A DNA stretch of 44,585 bases from Verrucomicrobiia bacterium (GCA_030431475.1 JAUIJD010000038.1:1-44585); one strand, 5' to 3'. Positions 34,572-43,425 are shown, counted from the stretch's first letter. The notes: generated by a model not told the origin, from the letters alone. Program-made: numbers and translations.

Positions 34572-35311
34572 GGTGATTCGCTGCGGGCCCGGTCGCGGAA
34601 GGCGGCGGGCGGCATGCCGACGGTGGCCCGGAACTGCCGCGTGAGCGCGGTCTGGTCGCCGTAGCCGCAGTCGAGCGCGATCTCCGCGATGGGCCGGTCG
34701 CTGCGGGCGAGCAGGTCGGCGGCGTGCTGGATGCGTGCCTTGCGGACGAAACGGGCCGTCGAGAGATAATAAACCTTGCGCATCCGGCGGTCGAGCTGGG
34801 TCGGGCTCATGCCGGCGATGCGCGCGAGCTCCTCCTGGGGCAGAGGGTCGGCAAGGTGGGCCCGGACGTGCTCGGCGACCCTCGCGACCCCCTCGATCTC
34901 GGCCTCGCCGGCCCCGGGTGTGCGGAGGTCGCGGGAAACCGAGGCCAGCCCGATGATCTCGCCGTCGGCGGTCTTCAGCGCCACCTTGGTGGCCAGGTAC
35001 CAGCCCAGCCCGTCCTTGCGGCTGCTCACCAGCTCCAGCTCCTCGGTGATGGCTTTGCCCTCGACGAGCACCTGACGGTCCTGGCGCCGGTAGGTCTCGG
35101 CCAGTTCCGGGGGAAAGAAGTCCTCCGCCCGGCGTCCGAGCAACTGACGGGGATCCCGCAGTCCCAGCCGCTCGGCGAAGGCACGGTTGGCCCCGCGGTA
35201 ACGGTGGTCGGCATCCTTCAGGCAGAAGACGACGTCGGGCAGCACCGCGAACAGGCGTTCGGCGAAGCCCGCCGAACCGACTTGATCGAGAAACGCCGCG
35301 TCCACCGCCAT
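34568..35311 (-). CDS. PAS-domain AraC-family transcriptional regulator
   Basis: Starting at ATG 35311 the product is 247 residues: a PAS domain (about 17-130: LPDVVFCLKDADHRYRGANRAFAERLGL and GLASVSRDLR) followed by an AraC-type double helix-turn-helix (about 145-240: PLPQEELARIAGMSPTQLDRRMRKV and PIAEIALDCGYGDQTALTRQFRATVGMPP). The frame is open further upstream, but that part is low-complexity shadow. PAS domains sense small ligands or redox state. The gene is divergent from putA (115-bp gap), so control of proline catabolism is a reasonable inference. Its TGA overlaps the nadD start. Confidence 0.88.
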   Translation of the reverse strand: MAVDAAFLDQVGSAGFAERLFAVLPDVVFCLKDADHRYRGANRAFAERLGLRDPRQLLGRRAEDFFPPELAETYRRQDRQVLVEGKAITEELELVSSRKDGLGWYLATKVALKTADGEIIGLASVSRDLRTPGAGEAEIEGVARVAEHVRAHLADPLPQEELARIAGMSPTQLDRRMRKVYYLSTARFVRKARIQHAADLLARSDRPIAEIALDCGYGDQTALTRQFRATVGMPPAAFRDRARSESP

Positions 35312-35426
35312 GGGGGAAATCGAATCAGCCGGGGCAGGGCCCGGCAATGCCGGAGAACCGAATCCTGACCGGGTGCGACGCCTCGTGCGTGGGTTTCGGT
35401 CAAGACCCCGTGGGCTATAGTGAGGG

Positions 35427-38400
35427 ATGACCGTTCTTGAAGATCGTCTCGATCGAGTGGCCTCGGAAAAGCCCGACAACGCGACCCTCGCCGGGGAGGC
35501 GGTGGCCTTCGCGAGGGAACTGCTCGAGCAGTCGCTCCACGCCCGCAAGCTGGGGGAGCGGCTCCAGGCCCGGCAGCTGGCCGCGATGATGGACGACGCC
35601 CCGGGCAAGGCGTTCACCTTCGCGATGGCGGACCAGGTGTTCCGCCCGCCGAGCGAATCGCGGCAGGCCAGCCGCTTCCGAAATCTCGTCGAAACCTACG
35701 GGGCACCGGTCTACCTGCCCACCGCCGCCCGGGTGGCGATGCGGATCGGCGGGGTGGCGTCGTCGCTGGCACCCGAGATCGTCATGCCCCAGGTGGCGGG
35801 ACAGCTGCGGCGCGAAAGCGCGTCGGTCATCCTCCCCGCCGAGGCCGAGCGACTGAAGCGCCACATCGAGCGCCGGCGGAAAGGCGGCATGCGACTGAAC
35901 CTGAACCAGCTCGGCGAGGCGGTGCTGGGCGAGGGGGAGGCCGGCAAGCGCCTGCAGGCGAATCTCGAGCGGCTGGCCGACCCGGACTGCGACTACATTT
36001 CGGTGAAACTCTCGGCCGTCTACAGCCAGATCCATGCGGTCGGCGACGACGAGACGCTCGAGGCGCTGACGACGCGTCTGCGCGAGCTCTACCGCGCGGC
36101 CATCGCCCATCCCCGGGGCGACGGCTCGCCCAAGTTCGTGAACCTCGACATGGAGGAATACCGCGATCTCCGCCTGACCTGCGCCGCCTTCCGCGAGGTG
36201 CTGGGGGAGGAGGAGTTCCACGAGCTCGAGGCCGGCATCGTGCTGCAGGCGTACCTGCCCGACGCGTGGCCGGTCCAGCGCGAGCTCTCCGCCTGGGCAC
36301 GCGCCCGGGTCGAACGCGGCGGGGCGGGGATCAAGATCCGCCTGGTCAAGGGCGCCAATCTCGCCATGGAGCAGGTCGACTCGGAGCTGCACCACTGGCC
36401 GCTCGCTCCCTACGGCAGCAAGCTCGAGGTCGATGCCAATTTCAAACGCATGCTGCACGAAGGCTGCAAGCCCGAGAACATCCGGGCCGTGCGTCTGGGC
36501 GTCGCGAGCCACAATCTCTTCGATGTCGCCTACGGACTGCTGCTGCGGGCGCGGGAGGGCGTCGAGGACCGGGTCGAATTCGAGATGCTCGAGGGCATGG
36601 CCAACCATCAGGCGCGGGTGGTGCGCGACGTCGCGGGCGACCTGCTGCTCTACGCACCGGTGGTCAGGCGGGAGGACTTCCACAGCGCCATCGCCTATCT
36701 CGTCCGGCGCCTCGACGAGAACACCTCGCCGGAGAACTTCCTCCACGATCTCTTCGGGATGGAACCCGGCGACGAGGCGTGGGAACGCCAGCGTCACCGC
36801 TTCCTTGCCGCCTGCGCGGCGATCGAGACGACCGGTTCCGGGCCGAACCGCACCCAGGACCGCACGGTCGAAACACCGGAGGTCCTCCCGCTCGACGAGC
36901 CCTTCCGCAACGAGGCCGACACCGACTTCTCGCTCAAGGCCAACGTCGATTGGATCCGCGCGAAGGTCGAGGCGATGCGGACGACGACGCCGGAGCGGGT
37001 GCCGCTCCAGATCGGTGGCGAGTTCCTCGACGGCGCGGACGAGGCGGTGGCGTCGGATCCGTCCCGGCCGGGGCACGTCGCCTACCGGCACGGGCTCGCC
37101 GATGCGTCGCAGGTCCGGCGGGCGCTTGAGGTCGCGGAGTCCGCCCGGGAGGCGTGGCGCGCGCGAAGCCTCGACGATCGCGCGGCCATCCTCGCCGCCT
37201 CGGCCGCCGGGATTGCGAAGATCCGGGGCGAGGCCATCGCGACCATGGTGCTCGATTCCGGCAAGGCGGTGCTCGAGGCCGATGTCGAGGTCAGCGAGGC
37301 GATCGACTTCGCCAACTACTATGCCCGTAGTCTTCGTGAGGGAGGGTGGTTCGACGGCGCGGAATTCGAGCCCTTCGGCACCGTGGTCGTCACGCCGCCG
37401 TGGAATTTCCCCTTTGCGATCCCGTGCGGCAGCGTGCTGGCACCGCTGATGGCCGGGGCCACGGTGATTCTCAAGCCGGCCCCCGAGACCGTCCTCACCG
37501 CCTGGGTGATGGTCAAGGCCCTGTGGGAGGCCGGCGTGCCCCGCGAGGTGCTGCAGTTCGTGCCGTGCCCCGACAACGAGATCGGCCGCTCGCTGGTCAC
37601 CGACCCCCGGGTCGATGCGGTCGTCCTCACCGGGGCCTATGAAACCGCCCGGATGTTCCTTTCCTGGAAGCCGGAGCTGTGCCTGTTCGCCGAGACCTCG
37701 GGCAAGAACGCCCTGATCGTCTCCGCCGCGGCCGATCCCGACCTCGCGGCGAAGGACCTGATCCGCAGCGCCTTCGGCCATGCCGGCCAGAAATGCTCGG
37801 CCGCCTCGCTCGGCATCCTCGAGGCCGAGATGTACGACAGTCCGGACTTCCTGCGGCAACTCAAGGATGCCGCGGCCTCGCTGCCCGTCGGCCCGCCGTG
37901 GTCCTACACCAGCATGGTCACGCCCGTCGTCCGCGAGCCGGGCGAGGCGCTGAAGCGGGCGCTCACCACCCTCGACGACGGCGAGGAATGGCTGCTGGAG
38001 CCCGCGATGATCGACGGCAACCCGTGCCTGTGGTCGCCGGGCATCAAGCTCGGCGTCACCCCCGAGAGCTGGTTCCGCCGCACCGAGTGCTTCGGGCCGG
38101 TGCTCGGCCTGGTCCGCGCCAACGACCTCGGCCACGCGATGCGGATCCAGAACGACTCCGAGTTCGGCCTGACCGGCGGGATCCATTCCCTCGACCCCGC
38201 CGAGATCGAGGCGTGGCGCGGGCAGGTCGAGGTCGGCAATGCCTACATCAACCGCCCGATCACCGGCGCGATCGTCCGCCGCCAGCCCTTCGGTGGCTGG
38301 AAGCGCTCGTGCTTCGGTCCCGGCGCCAAGGCCGGCGGACCCAACTACGTGGCGCAGTTCGGACGCTGGTCGGATGCCGGCGACCTGCATTTCCGCGATC

Positions 38401-38942
38401 CGGCCGGCCCCCGGGTCGCCGCGCTCCTCGAGCGCATCGGCGACCCGGCGCTCACGGCTGCGGCGGAAAGCGATGCCTTCTGGATGAGGCGCGAGTTCGG
38501 GATCGAGCACGATCCCAGCGGGCTGCGCTGCGAGGCGAACGTCTTCCGCTACCGGCCCCTTCCGCGGGCGCTGGTCCGGGCGGACGATCCGTCGCATCTG
38601 GCCCGCCTCGTCGTGGCCGCCGCGGCGGTCGGGGTGAAGGTCGACCTTTCCCTGGCTCCGGGGGTCGCTGCGCCGGAGTGGGCAGCCGATCTCCAGGTCT
38701 GGCATGAGGACGCGTCCCAACTCGCCGGTCGGCTCGAGCCCGGGCGCTACGGCCTGATCCGCTCGGTCGGAGCCGGCGAGGTTCTCAAGGCCGCTGCGAC
38801 CGAGGCGGGCATTCGCCTGGTCGATGCCGTGCCGGTACGGAACGGCCGAATCGAGCTGTGCCCTTGGTTTCGCGAGCAATCCGTCTCCGAAACGCTCCAT
38901 CGCCACGGATCGGTGTTGCCGCGCCCGGACGAGCTGCCATAG
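35427..38942 (+). CDS. putA: Bifunctional proline dehydrogenase / delta-1-pyrroline-5-carboxylate dehydrogenase
   Basis: The 1171-residue protein has a PutA layout: N-terminal helical region, FAD-dependent proline dehydrogenase barrel (about 100-450; ISVKLSAVYSQ, IRLVKGANL, VASHNLF, EFEMLEGMA), then an NAD-dependent aldehyde dehydrogenase domain (about 520-970; TPPWNFP, E756 in ETSGKN, catalytic C790 in GHAGQKCSA, FGGWKRS). It oxidises proline to glutamate in two steps with channelled intermediate. There is no N-terminal ribbon-helix-helix, so it should not be a self-repressing trifunctional PutA. The final ~190 residues are a poorly conserved C-terminal domain. The divergent PAS-AraC gene is the likely regulator. 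Confidence 0.95.
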   Translation: MTVLEDRLDRVASEKPDNATLAGEAVAFARELLEQSLHARKLGERLQARQLAAMMDDAPGKAFTFAMADQVFRPPSESRQASRFRNLVETYGAPVYLPTAARVAMRIGGVASSLAPEIVMPQVAGQLRRESASVILPAEAERLKRHIERRRKGGMRLNLNQLGEAVLGEGEAGKRLQANLERLADPDCDYISVKLSAVYSQIHAVGDDETLEALTTRLRELYRAAIAHPRGDGSPKFVNLDMEEYRDLRLTCAAFREVLGEEEFHELEAGIVLQAYLPDAWPVQRELSAWARARVERGGAGIKIRLVKGANLAMEQVDSELHHWPLAPYGSKLEVDANFKRMLHEGCKPENIRAVRLGVASHNLFDVAYGLLLRAREGVEDRVEFEMLEGMANHQARVVRDVAGDLLLYAPVVRREDFHSAIAYLVRRLDENTSPENFLHDLFGMEPGDEAWERQRHRFLAACAAIETTGSGPNRTQDRTVETPEVLPLDEPFRNEADTDFSLKANVDWIRAKVEAMRTTTPERVPLQIGGEFLDGADEAVASDPSRPGHVAYRHGLADASQVRRALEVAESAREAWRARSLDDRAAILAASAAGIAKIRGEAIATMVLDSGKAVLEADVEVSEAIDFANYYARSLREGGWFDGAEFEPFGTVVVTPPWNFPFAIPCGSVLAPLMAGATVILKPAPETVLTAWVMVKALWEAGVPREVLQFVPCPDNEIGRSLVTDPRVDAVVLTGAYETARMFLSWKPELCLFAETSGKNALIVSAAADPDLAAKDLIRSAFGHAGQKCSAASLGILEAEMYDSPDFLRQLKDAAASLPVGPPWSYTSMVTPVVREPGEALKRALTTLDDGEEWLLEPAMIDGNPCLWSPGIKLGVTPESWFRRTECFGPVLGLVRANDLGHAMRIQNDSEFGLTGGIHSLDPAEIEAWRGQVEVGNAYINRPITGAIVRRQPFGGWKRSCFGPGAKAGGPNYVAQFGRWSDAGDLHFRDPAGPRVAALLERIGDPALTAAAESDAFWMRREFGIEHDPSGLRCEANVFRYRPLPRALVRADDPSHLARLVVAAAAVGVKVDLSLAPGVAAPEWAADLQVWHEDASQLAGRLEPGRYGLIRSVGAGEVLKAAATEAGIRLVDAVPVRNGRIELCPWFREQSVSETLHRHGSVLPRPDELP

Positions 38943-39152
38943 TCGCGATGCCTCGTCCCGTCGGGGTGCCGGGTGATCTGGGGGGAGAGCTCGGTATTCT
39001 GCGGGGCGGGGTCTTTTTTCGGAGATCTCCACCCGCTCGTGCCCACGCCCACCATGTGGAAGGTCGGAACGGGACGCGCGACGCCGTCGCGCCCGCCTCA
39101 CCCCGGAGGTCGGACATCCGATCACCTCACGATGGGCCAGGGCCGCCTCTCT

Positions 39153-39301
39153 AGACTGCGGCGATTCATCGCCGCTCTGGCGAAGCATTTCAATGCGAGC
39201 CGCGTCGCCGGTGACGCCGACATCGCCTCCATGACCACCCGCCTCCGTCCGTCGATGAATCGACGCCGCCTCAAAGCGGAGATGAATCCCCGCAGTCTAA
39301 A
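39153..39301. repeat. Four-hairpin cluster, copy A
   Basis: Hairpins in order: GCGGCGATTCATCGCCGC (39158-39175), GCATTTCAATGC (39185-39196), CGTCGATGAATCGACG (39251-39266), and GCGGAGATGAATCCCCGC (39277-39294, two mismatched positions). Outer ends TAGACTGCGG / CCGCAGTCTA are inverted repeats, as in a MITE or REP-type element. Confidence 0.85.
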
Positions 39302-39457
39302 TCGGGAAGCGGGCTGCGAGGGTCCTGGGGCTTGCCGGCGGGGACGGCTGTCAGGGTGTGGCGGGCGCGACAGCGTCGCGCGTCCCGGCCCTTTGTGGAT
39401 GCGCCCGGGGGAGGTCGGACATCCGTCCACCTCACGGCGGGCCAGGGCCGCCTTTTT

Positions 39458-39603
39458 AGACTGCGGCGATTCATCGCCGCTCTGGCAAGCATTTCAATGC
39501 GAGCCGCGTCGCCGGTGACGCCGACATCGCCTCCATGACCACCCGCCTCCGTCCGTCGATGAATCGACGCCGCCTCAAAGCGGAGATGAATCCCCGCAGG
39601 CTA
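39458..39603. repeat. Four-hairpin cluster, copy B
   Basis: Same four hairpins as copy A, with one base lost in GGC(G)AAGCATT. The right end reads CCGCAGGCTA, so the terminal inverted repeat has a substitution. Confidence 0.85.
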
Positions 39604-39759
39604 AATCGAGAAGCGGACTGCGAGGGTCCTGGGGCTTGCCGGCGGGGACGGCTGTCAGGGTGTGGCGGGCGCGACAGCGTCGCGCGTCCCGGCCCTTTGT
39701 GGATGCGCCCGGGGGAGGCGACATCCGTCCACCTCATGGCGGGCCAGGGCCGCCTTTTT

Positions 39760-39906
39760 AGACTGCGGCGATTCATCGCCGCTCTGGCGAAGCATTTCAA
39801 TGCGAGCCGCGTCGCCGGCGACGCCGACATCGCCTCCATGACTACCCGCCTCCGCCCGTCGATGAATCGACGCCGCCCCCAGAGCGGGGATGAATCCCCG
39901 CAGTCT
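39760..39906. repeat. Four-hairpin cluster, copy C
   Basis: Same order as copy A. The fourth hairpin, GCGGGGATGAATCCCCGC, is perfect here, suggesting that stem pairing is maintained by selection or that this copy is closer to the ancestral form. Confidence 0.85.
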
Positions 39907-39959
39907 AAATCGAGAGGCGGGCTGCGGCGGCGGAACGGGGTTGGGTTCTCAACCGTCTC

Positions 39960-41426
39960 CTAATCGTCCCCGAAGTGCTTCTCCGCGTTGCCGCAGCAGA
40001 TCGCGCGCACCAGGTCGGCGAGCGGCTCGAAGTCGTCGGGCAGCTCGCCGCGGTCGGACTCGGTCCCGATCAGGTTGCACAGCACCCGCCGGAAGTACTC
40101 GTGGCGCGGGTAGGAAAGGAACGACCGCGAATCGGTGAGCATCCCGACGAAGCGGTAGAGCAGACCGGTGGAAGACAGCGCGTTGAGCTGCATCTCCATG
40201 CCCTCCTTCTGGTCGAGGAACCACCACCCGGACCCGAACTGGATCTTGCCCGCGACTGATCCATCCTGGAAGGAACCCGTGAGCGTGGCGAACAGGTAGT
40301 TGTCCGCCGGGTTGAGGTTGTAGAGGATGATCTTCGGCAGCGCGTCCTCCGCGGCGAGCGCCCCGAGGTAGGCGATGATGCCCGGCCCCTGGCGGTAGTC
40401 GCCGATGCTGTCGTAGCCGGTGTCCGGGCCGAGCTTGGCGAAGCCGTTCGGGTTGATGTTCCGCGCCGCTCCGAGGTGGAGCTGCTTGGTCCAGCCGCGC
40501 GCCGCATCGAGCCGCCCGAGGAAGAGCATCAGGTAGAAGGTGAACTTCGAACGCTCCTCCGCGCTCGCCGCCTCGCCGCGCCGCGCTTTCTCGAAGATGA
40601 TCGCCGCATCGGCGTCGTCGCAGACCTCCGGCGGCAGGCACTCGAGGCCGTGGTCCGACAGCCGGCAGCCGGCCTCGTGGAAGTCGTCGTGGCGTTTCCG
40701 CAGCGCCGTCAGCAGGTCGCCGAGCTGGGAGATGTCGGTGTCGGTGATCCCTTCCAAGCGGTCGACCCAGCCGTTGAAGAGCTCCGGTTGATCGACGTTG
40801 AAGGCCTTGTCCGGTCGGAAGGTCGGGCGGACCCGTGTATTCAGGCCCGAGGCGGCGATGGCTTCGTGCGTCTCCAGCGAATCGACCGGATCATCGGTGG
40901 TCCCGATCATCCGGACGTCGAACTTTTCCAGGATCCCGTGGCTCGAGAAGGACTCGTCGGCCAGCCGCTCGTTGGCGCGCTGCCAGATCTCGTCGGCCGT
41001 GTCGGGGCTGATCAGCAGGTCGATGTCGAAATAGCGCTGCAGTTCGAGGCTGCTCCAGTGGTGGATCGGATTCCGCAGCGTCTTCGGCACCGTCGCCGCC
41101 CATGCCTGGAACTTTTCCTCCGGCGTCGAGTCGCCGGTGATGAAGCGCTCGTCCACGCCGTTGGCGCGCATCAGCCGCCACTTGTAGTGGTCGCCGCCCA
41201 GCCAGATGTCGGCCAGATTGTCCCAGCGGCGGTTCGAGGCGATCTCGTCGGGGATCAGGTGGCAGTGGTAGTCGTAGATCGGCAGGCCGTCGGCGACTTC
41301 GTGAAACAAACGTCGGGCGGTCGGAGAGTGCAGGAGGAAATCCCGGTCGGGGTAGGGCATCGCACCCGCATCCTGCGATGCTCCGGGGGGCGCGGGCAAG
41401 GGCAGGTTGTCGGACAGATTTGTCAT
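39960..41426 (-). CDS. uxaC: Glucuronate (uronate) isomerase
   Basis: The 488-residue protein shows UxaC features: DYHCHLIPDEIASNRRWDNLADIWLGGDHYKWRLMRANGV, HHWSSLELQRYF, TTDDPVDSL, and near the C-terminus GWWFLDQKEGM and GMLTDSRSFLSYPRHEYFRR. UxaC converts D-glucuronate to D-fructuronate (and galacturonate to tagaturonate) in the cytoplasm, the first step of uronate catabolism. The start at 41426 has GGAG five bases upstream; a second ATG 22 codons in matches where many homologues start. It is a lone gene flanked by repeat elements; no uxaB, uxaA or uronate transporter is present. Confidence 0.95.
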   Translation of the reverse strand: MTNLSDNLPLPAPPGASQDAGAMPYPDRDFLLHSPTARRLFHEVADGLPIYDYHCHLIPDEIASNRRWDNLADIWLGGDHYKWRLMRANGVDERFITGDSTPEEKFQAWAATVPKTLRNPIHHWSSLELQRYFDIDLLISPDTADEIWQRANERLADESFSSHGILEKFDVRMIGTTDDPVDSLETHEAIAASGLNTRVRPTFRPDKAFNVDQPELFNGWVDRLEGITDTDISQLGDLLTALRKRHDDFHEAGCRLSDHGLECLPPEVCDDADAAIIFEKARRGEAASAEERSKFTFYLMLFLGRLDAARGWTKQLHLGAARNINPNGFAKLGPDTGYDSIGDYRQGPGIIAYLGALAAEDALPKIILYNLNPADNYLFATLTGSFQDGSVAGKIQFGSGWWFLDQKEGMEMQLNALSSTGLLYRFVGMLTDSRSFLSYPRHEYFRRVLCNLIGTESDRGELPDDFEPLADLVRAICCGNAEKHFGDD

Positions 41427-41651
41427 CGGGCTCCGTTCACGCCGAAAGCGTCATCCCGAGGCTGACAGATCCGCCTGTATCTGGTTGCCTACGGACGATC
41501 CGGCGAAGCGGTTCGCGCCTGGTTTCCCGACTCTCCGGGATCGACCAGGGGCGGCAGCGTGGGTGGAACGCAAAAACGGACGGTTCCGCGCGAAGCGCCA
41601 GGCCGGACGCGACGGCGTCTCATGCCGTTTCCAGCACCCGTCTGGAACGAG

Positions 41652-41725
41652 GGAAAACCACGGAAGTCACGGAAACACCGGGACTCAGGGTCCATTCCGT
41701 GGATTCAGTGAGTTCCGTGGTTTCC
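41652..41725. repeat. Imperfect inverted repeat rich in CCACGGAA/TTCCGTGG
   Basis: Left arm GGAAAACCACGGAAGTCACGG (from 41652) pairs imperfectly with right arm TTCCGTGGATTCAGTGAGTTCCGTGGTTTCC (to 41725). Similar CACGGAA-type elements are dispersed in many environmental genomes. No gene is in the surrounding 41427-41773. Confidence 0.65.
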
Positions 41726-41773
41726 GGTCTCGATCTTCGGATCGCCCAATTCGAATTCGGATGGGGTGTCCAT

Positions 41774-41920
41774 TTAGACTGCGGGGATTCATCCCCGCTC
41801 TTGGGGCGTCGATTCATCGACGGGGAAAGGTGTGTTGATGAAGGCAATGCCCGCACCATCGGCGACGCGGCTCGCATTGAAATGCGTCGCCAGAGCGGCG
41901 ATGAATCGCCGCAGTCTAGA
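41774..41920. repeat. Four-hairpin cluster in opposite orientation
   Basis: This is the reverse complement of the cluster in the 39-kb array, with a diverged interior: GCGGGGATTCATCCCCGC (41780-41797), CGTCGATTCATCGACG, GCATTGAAATGC and GCGGCGATGAATCGCCGC, ending GCAGTCTAGA. Both ends carry the TAGACTGC-type terminal inverted repeat. Confidence 0.85.
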
Positions 41921-41987
41921 ATGACCGCCCTAGTCCCACCGGACGGCGACCGGCGGTCGCCTCCCAGCGCAGTCACACCACGAGACG

Positions 41988-42045
41988 GGACGCGCGACGC
42001 GGTCGCGCCCGCCACACCCGGACGGCCCTCCCCCCTGGCAAGCCC
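41988..42045. repeat. Dispersed palindrome plus linker module, inverted
   Basis: GCGCGAC GCG GTCGCGC (41992-42008) is followed by CCCGCCACACCCGGACGG and GGCAAGCCCCA. This is the reverse complement of the linker/palindrome part of the 39-kb array unit, so the composite unit was copied here as a whole in inverted order. Confidence 0.75.
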
Positions 42046-42102
42046 CACCTCCCGGAGACGTCCGCGTATGGAGCCTCCCGCCCCTGCAACGGTCTTCTCC
42101 AT

Positions 42103-42155
42103 CTAGACTGCGGCGATTCATCGCCGCTCCGAGGGGGCGTCGATTCATCGACGGA
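42103..42155. repeat. Partial hairpin cluster
   Basis: CTAGACTGCGGCGATTCATCGCCGC is followed after 11 bp by CGTCGATTCATCGACG. Only two of the four hairpins are present and the middle of the element is missing. Confidence 0.8.
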
Positions 42156-42814
42156 GGAGGCGAGTCCATGGCCCCCACGCCGTCACCACCGCCCTCCAGC
42201 AACGACTGCGAATCAGCCTCCGACCTCCGACCTCCGTAGCCGGCCGAGGGAAAAGGGGATTGGTGCGAATGGCGCTTCCCCAAGCCAACCCGTCGTGGAA
42301 CATGCCGAAGCGCCCCACCATCGCCGCAACCACCGGAGGCGGGGCGCCCCCGCCCGCAACCCTTCGTGGTCGCCAACGTCGCAAGGTCCGCAAAGCCCAA
42401 GGCCGGGGGCGGCCTGCCTCCAACCCTGCCATGCCGGAGTCGACCTTGGAAGGGATCGCAGTGGCTGAAGGAAGTGCCATTCGGATTGCTGCTAAAAAAA
42501 CAGCAGTTCGCCCCGAGGGGAGCGGGGTGGGGTGGGGGCGCAGGTGGATTTTCCCGTGCTTCCCACCACCGGAACACGGCTCTCCCGTACACGGATGACG
42601 CGGAATGCCGATCTTCCAAGTCTTCCCGCTTCCCATGAGCCACCCCTCGGCTCTTGGAAAAGCCAGAACCTCCATCTTCCCGCTTTTCCCACAGGGTGGG
42701 GGCGTCTTCCATCGACCGGGAAAAGAGGGAAGATCCACCTTCCCGGTCCGGGTTCCGCCGGAAACGACCCGCCACCGCCATTCGGCATCGCCGAAATCCC
42801 GCCTCCAAACCCCC
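42156..42814. other. Non-coding stretch, no gene seen
   Basis: About 660 bp without a convincing gene on either strand. It contains a short stem CTGCT-(A-rich loop)-AGCAG near 42488-42505 and several CTTCCCGC / GGGAAGAT motifs between about 42620 and 42760, giving a pyrimidine-rich top strand. It may be decayed repeat or mobile DNA. Confidence 0.5.
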
Positions 42815-43177
42815 ATGGCTCTCAGTCTCGAACAAATCCGCGAACGCATCCTCCACTTCCGCCAGTGCTGGCGCACGCTCGACCCAAAACAGGACTTTTG
42901 CGGGCTCTCGCTCGCCGAGTTCGAGGCCGGCACCGAGGAATCGCTGAAGGTCCGCGACGAGATTCGCGCGCTCGAGGCCGAACTCGACGCCCTGCGCCTC
43001 CGGCGTGACCAGGCCGATCGCCGCGCGCTGGGCCTCATCCGCCGCTTCGTCAGCGCCGTGCAGGCAGAGCCGGGATTCGGTGACGACTGCCCGTTCTTCG
43101 CGGCCCTGGGCTACATTCCCCTCAGCCAGCGCAAGACCGGCCTCACCCGAAGGAAGGGCCGCCATCCCGAGAACTGA
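42815..43177 (+). CDS. Small conserved coiled-coil protein, function unknown
   Basis: Starting at ATG 42815 (MALSLEQIRERILHFRQCW), this gives 120 residues; the frame is open upstream but that part is repeat-derived and proline-rich. Residues ~40-85 form a likely coiled coil (VRDEIRALEAELDALRLRRDQADRRALGLIRRFVSAV), and the tail GYIPLSQRKTGLTRRKG is basic. I recall similar small proteins in Verrucomicrobia, often in several copies, but cannot confirm this here. No enzymatic motif. It lies ~250 bp from the 3' end of the convergent integrase gene. Confidence 0.65.
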   Translation: MALSLEQIRERILHFRQCWRTLDPKQDFCGLSLAEFEAGTEESLKVRDEIRALEAELDALRLRRDQADRRALGLIRRFVSAVQAEPGFGDDCPFFAALGYIPLSQRKTGLTRRKGRHPEN

Positions 43178-43317
43178 AAGGGCTGGCGCGCGCCGCCCAC
43201 CCTTCACGCGGGGCAAATGCCGCTGCTCGCGGGCGTCGCGCGAGACGCCGCCTTCCCTTACGCCCTCATTGCGGAAGGTGAAGCCTTCTACGCGACTACG
43301 CGGCCCCCCGCCGGGAC

Positions 43318-43334
43318 GCGTGACGCGGTCGCGC
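43318..43334. repeat. Dispersed palindrome, diverged copy
   Basis: GCGTGAC GCG GTCGCGC has one mismatch in the left arm and sits in CCGGGAC...CCCCGCC flanks like the other copies. It lies in the 248-bp gap between the small coiled-coil gene and the integrase, which otherwise shows no gene. Confidence 0.65.
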
Positions 43335-43425
43335 CCCGCCTGGGCGGAGCGGCCCGCAGCACCCCGCCACCACGGACCGCAGCACCGCGGTCGCGCTCCA
43401 CCCCGTCATCGATGATTCGCGCCTC

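Larger units (their letters stand above)
39071..39930. repeat. Tandem array of three ~305-bp composite repeat units
   Basis: Three copies spaced 305 and 302 bp (anchor AGACTGCGG at 39153, 39458 and 39760) fill the gap between putA and uxaC. Each unit has a GCGCGAC...GTCGCGC palindrome (39076-39092, 39365-39381, 39669-39685), a linker with TCCACCTCA and GGGCCAGGGCCGCCT, a cluster of four short hairpins, and (between copies) GGGTCCTGGGGCTTGCCGG. Copies are nearly identical, so the duplication is recent. Open frames here are shadows of the repeat. Confidence 0.9.

Noticed and set aside
35415-39188. A 1257-codon open frame antisense to putA
   Set aside because: It is a codon-bias shadow: the plus-strand frame has full PutA motifs, while the antisense product is compositionally biased and matches nothing. 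High GC removes stops.
39108-39700. Small proteins in the repeat array (for example frames reading DCGDSSPL)
   Set aside because: They are translations of the hairpin repeat, recur in every copy and orientation, and have no ribosome binding sites.
39071-39930. CRISPR array
   Set aside because: Units are ~305 bp and repeated throughout, with no short repeats separated by unique spacers and no cas genes.
39153-42155. Hairpin clusters as integron attC sites
   Set aside because: attC needs RYYYAAC and GTTRRRY core boxes around a single imperfect stem; these clusters are strings of perfect short stems without such boxes.
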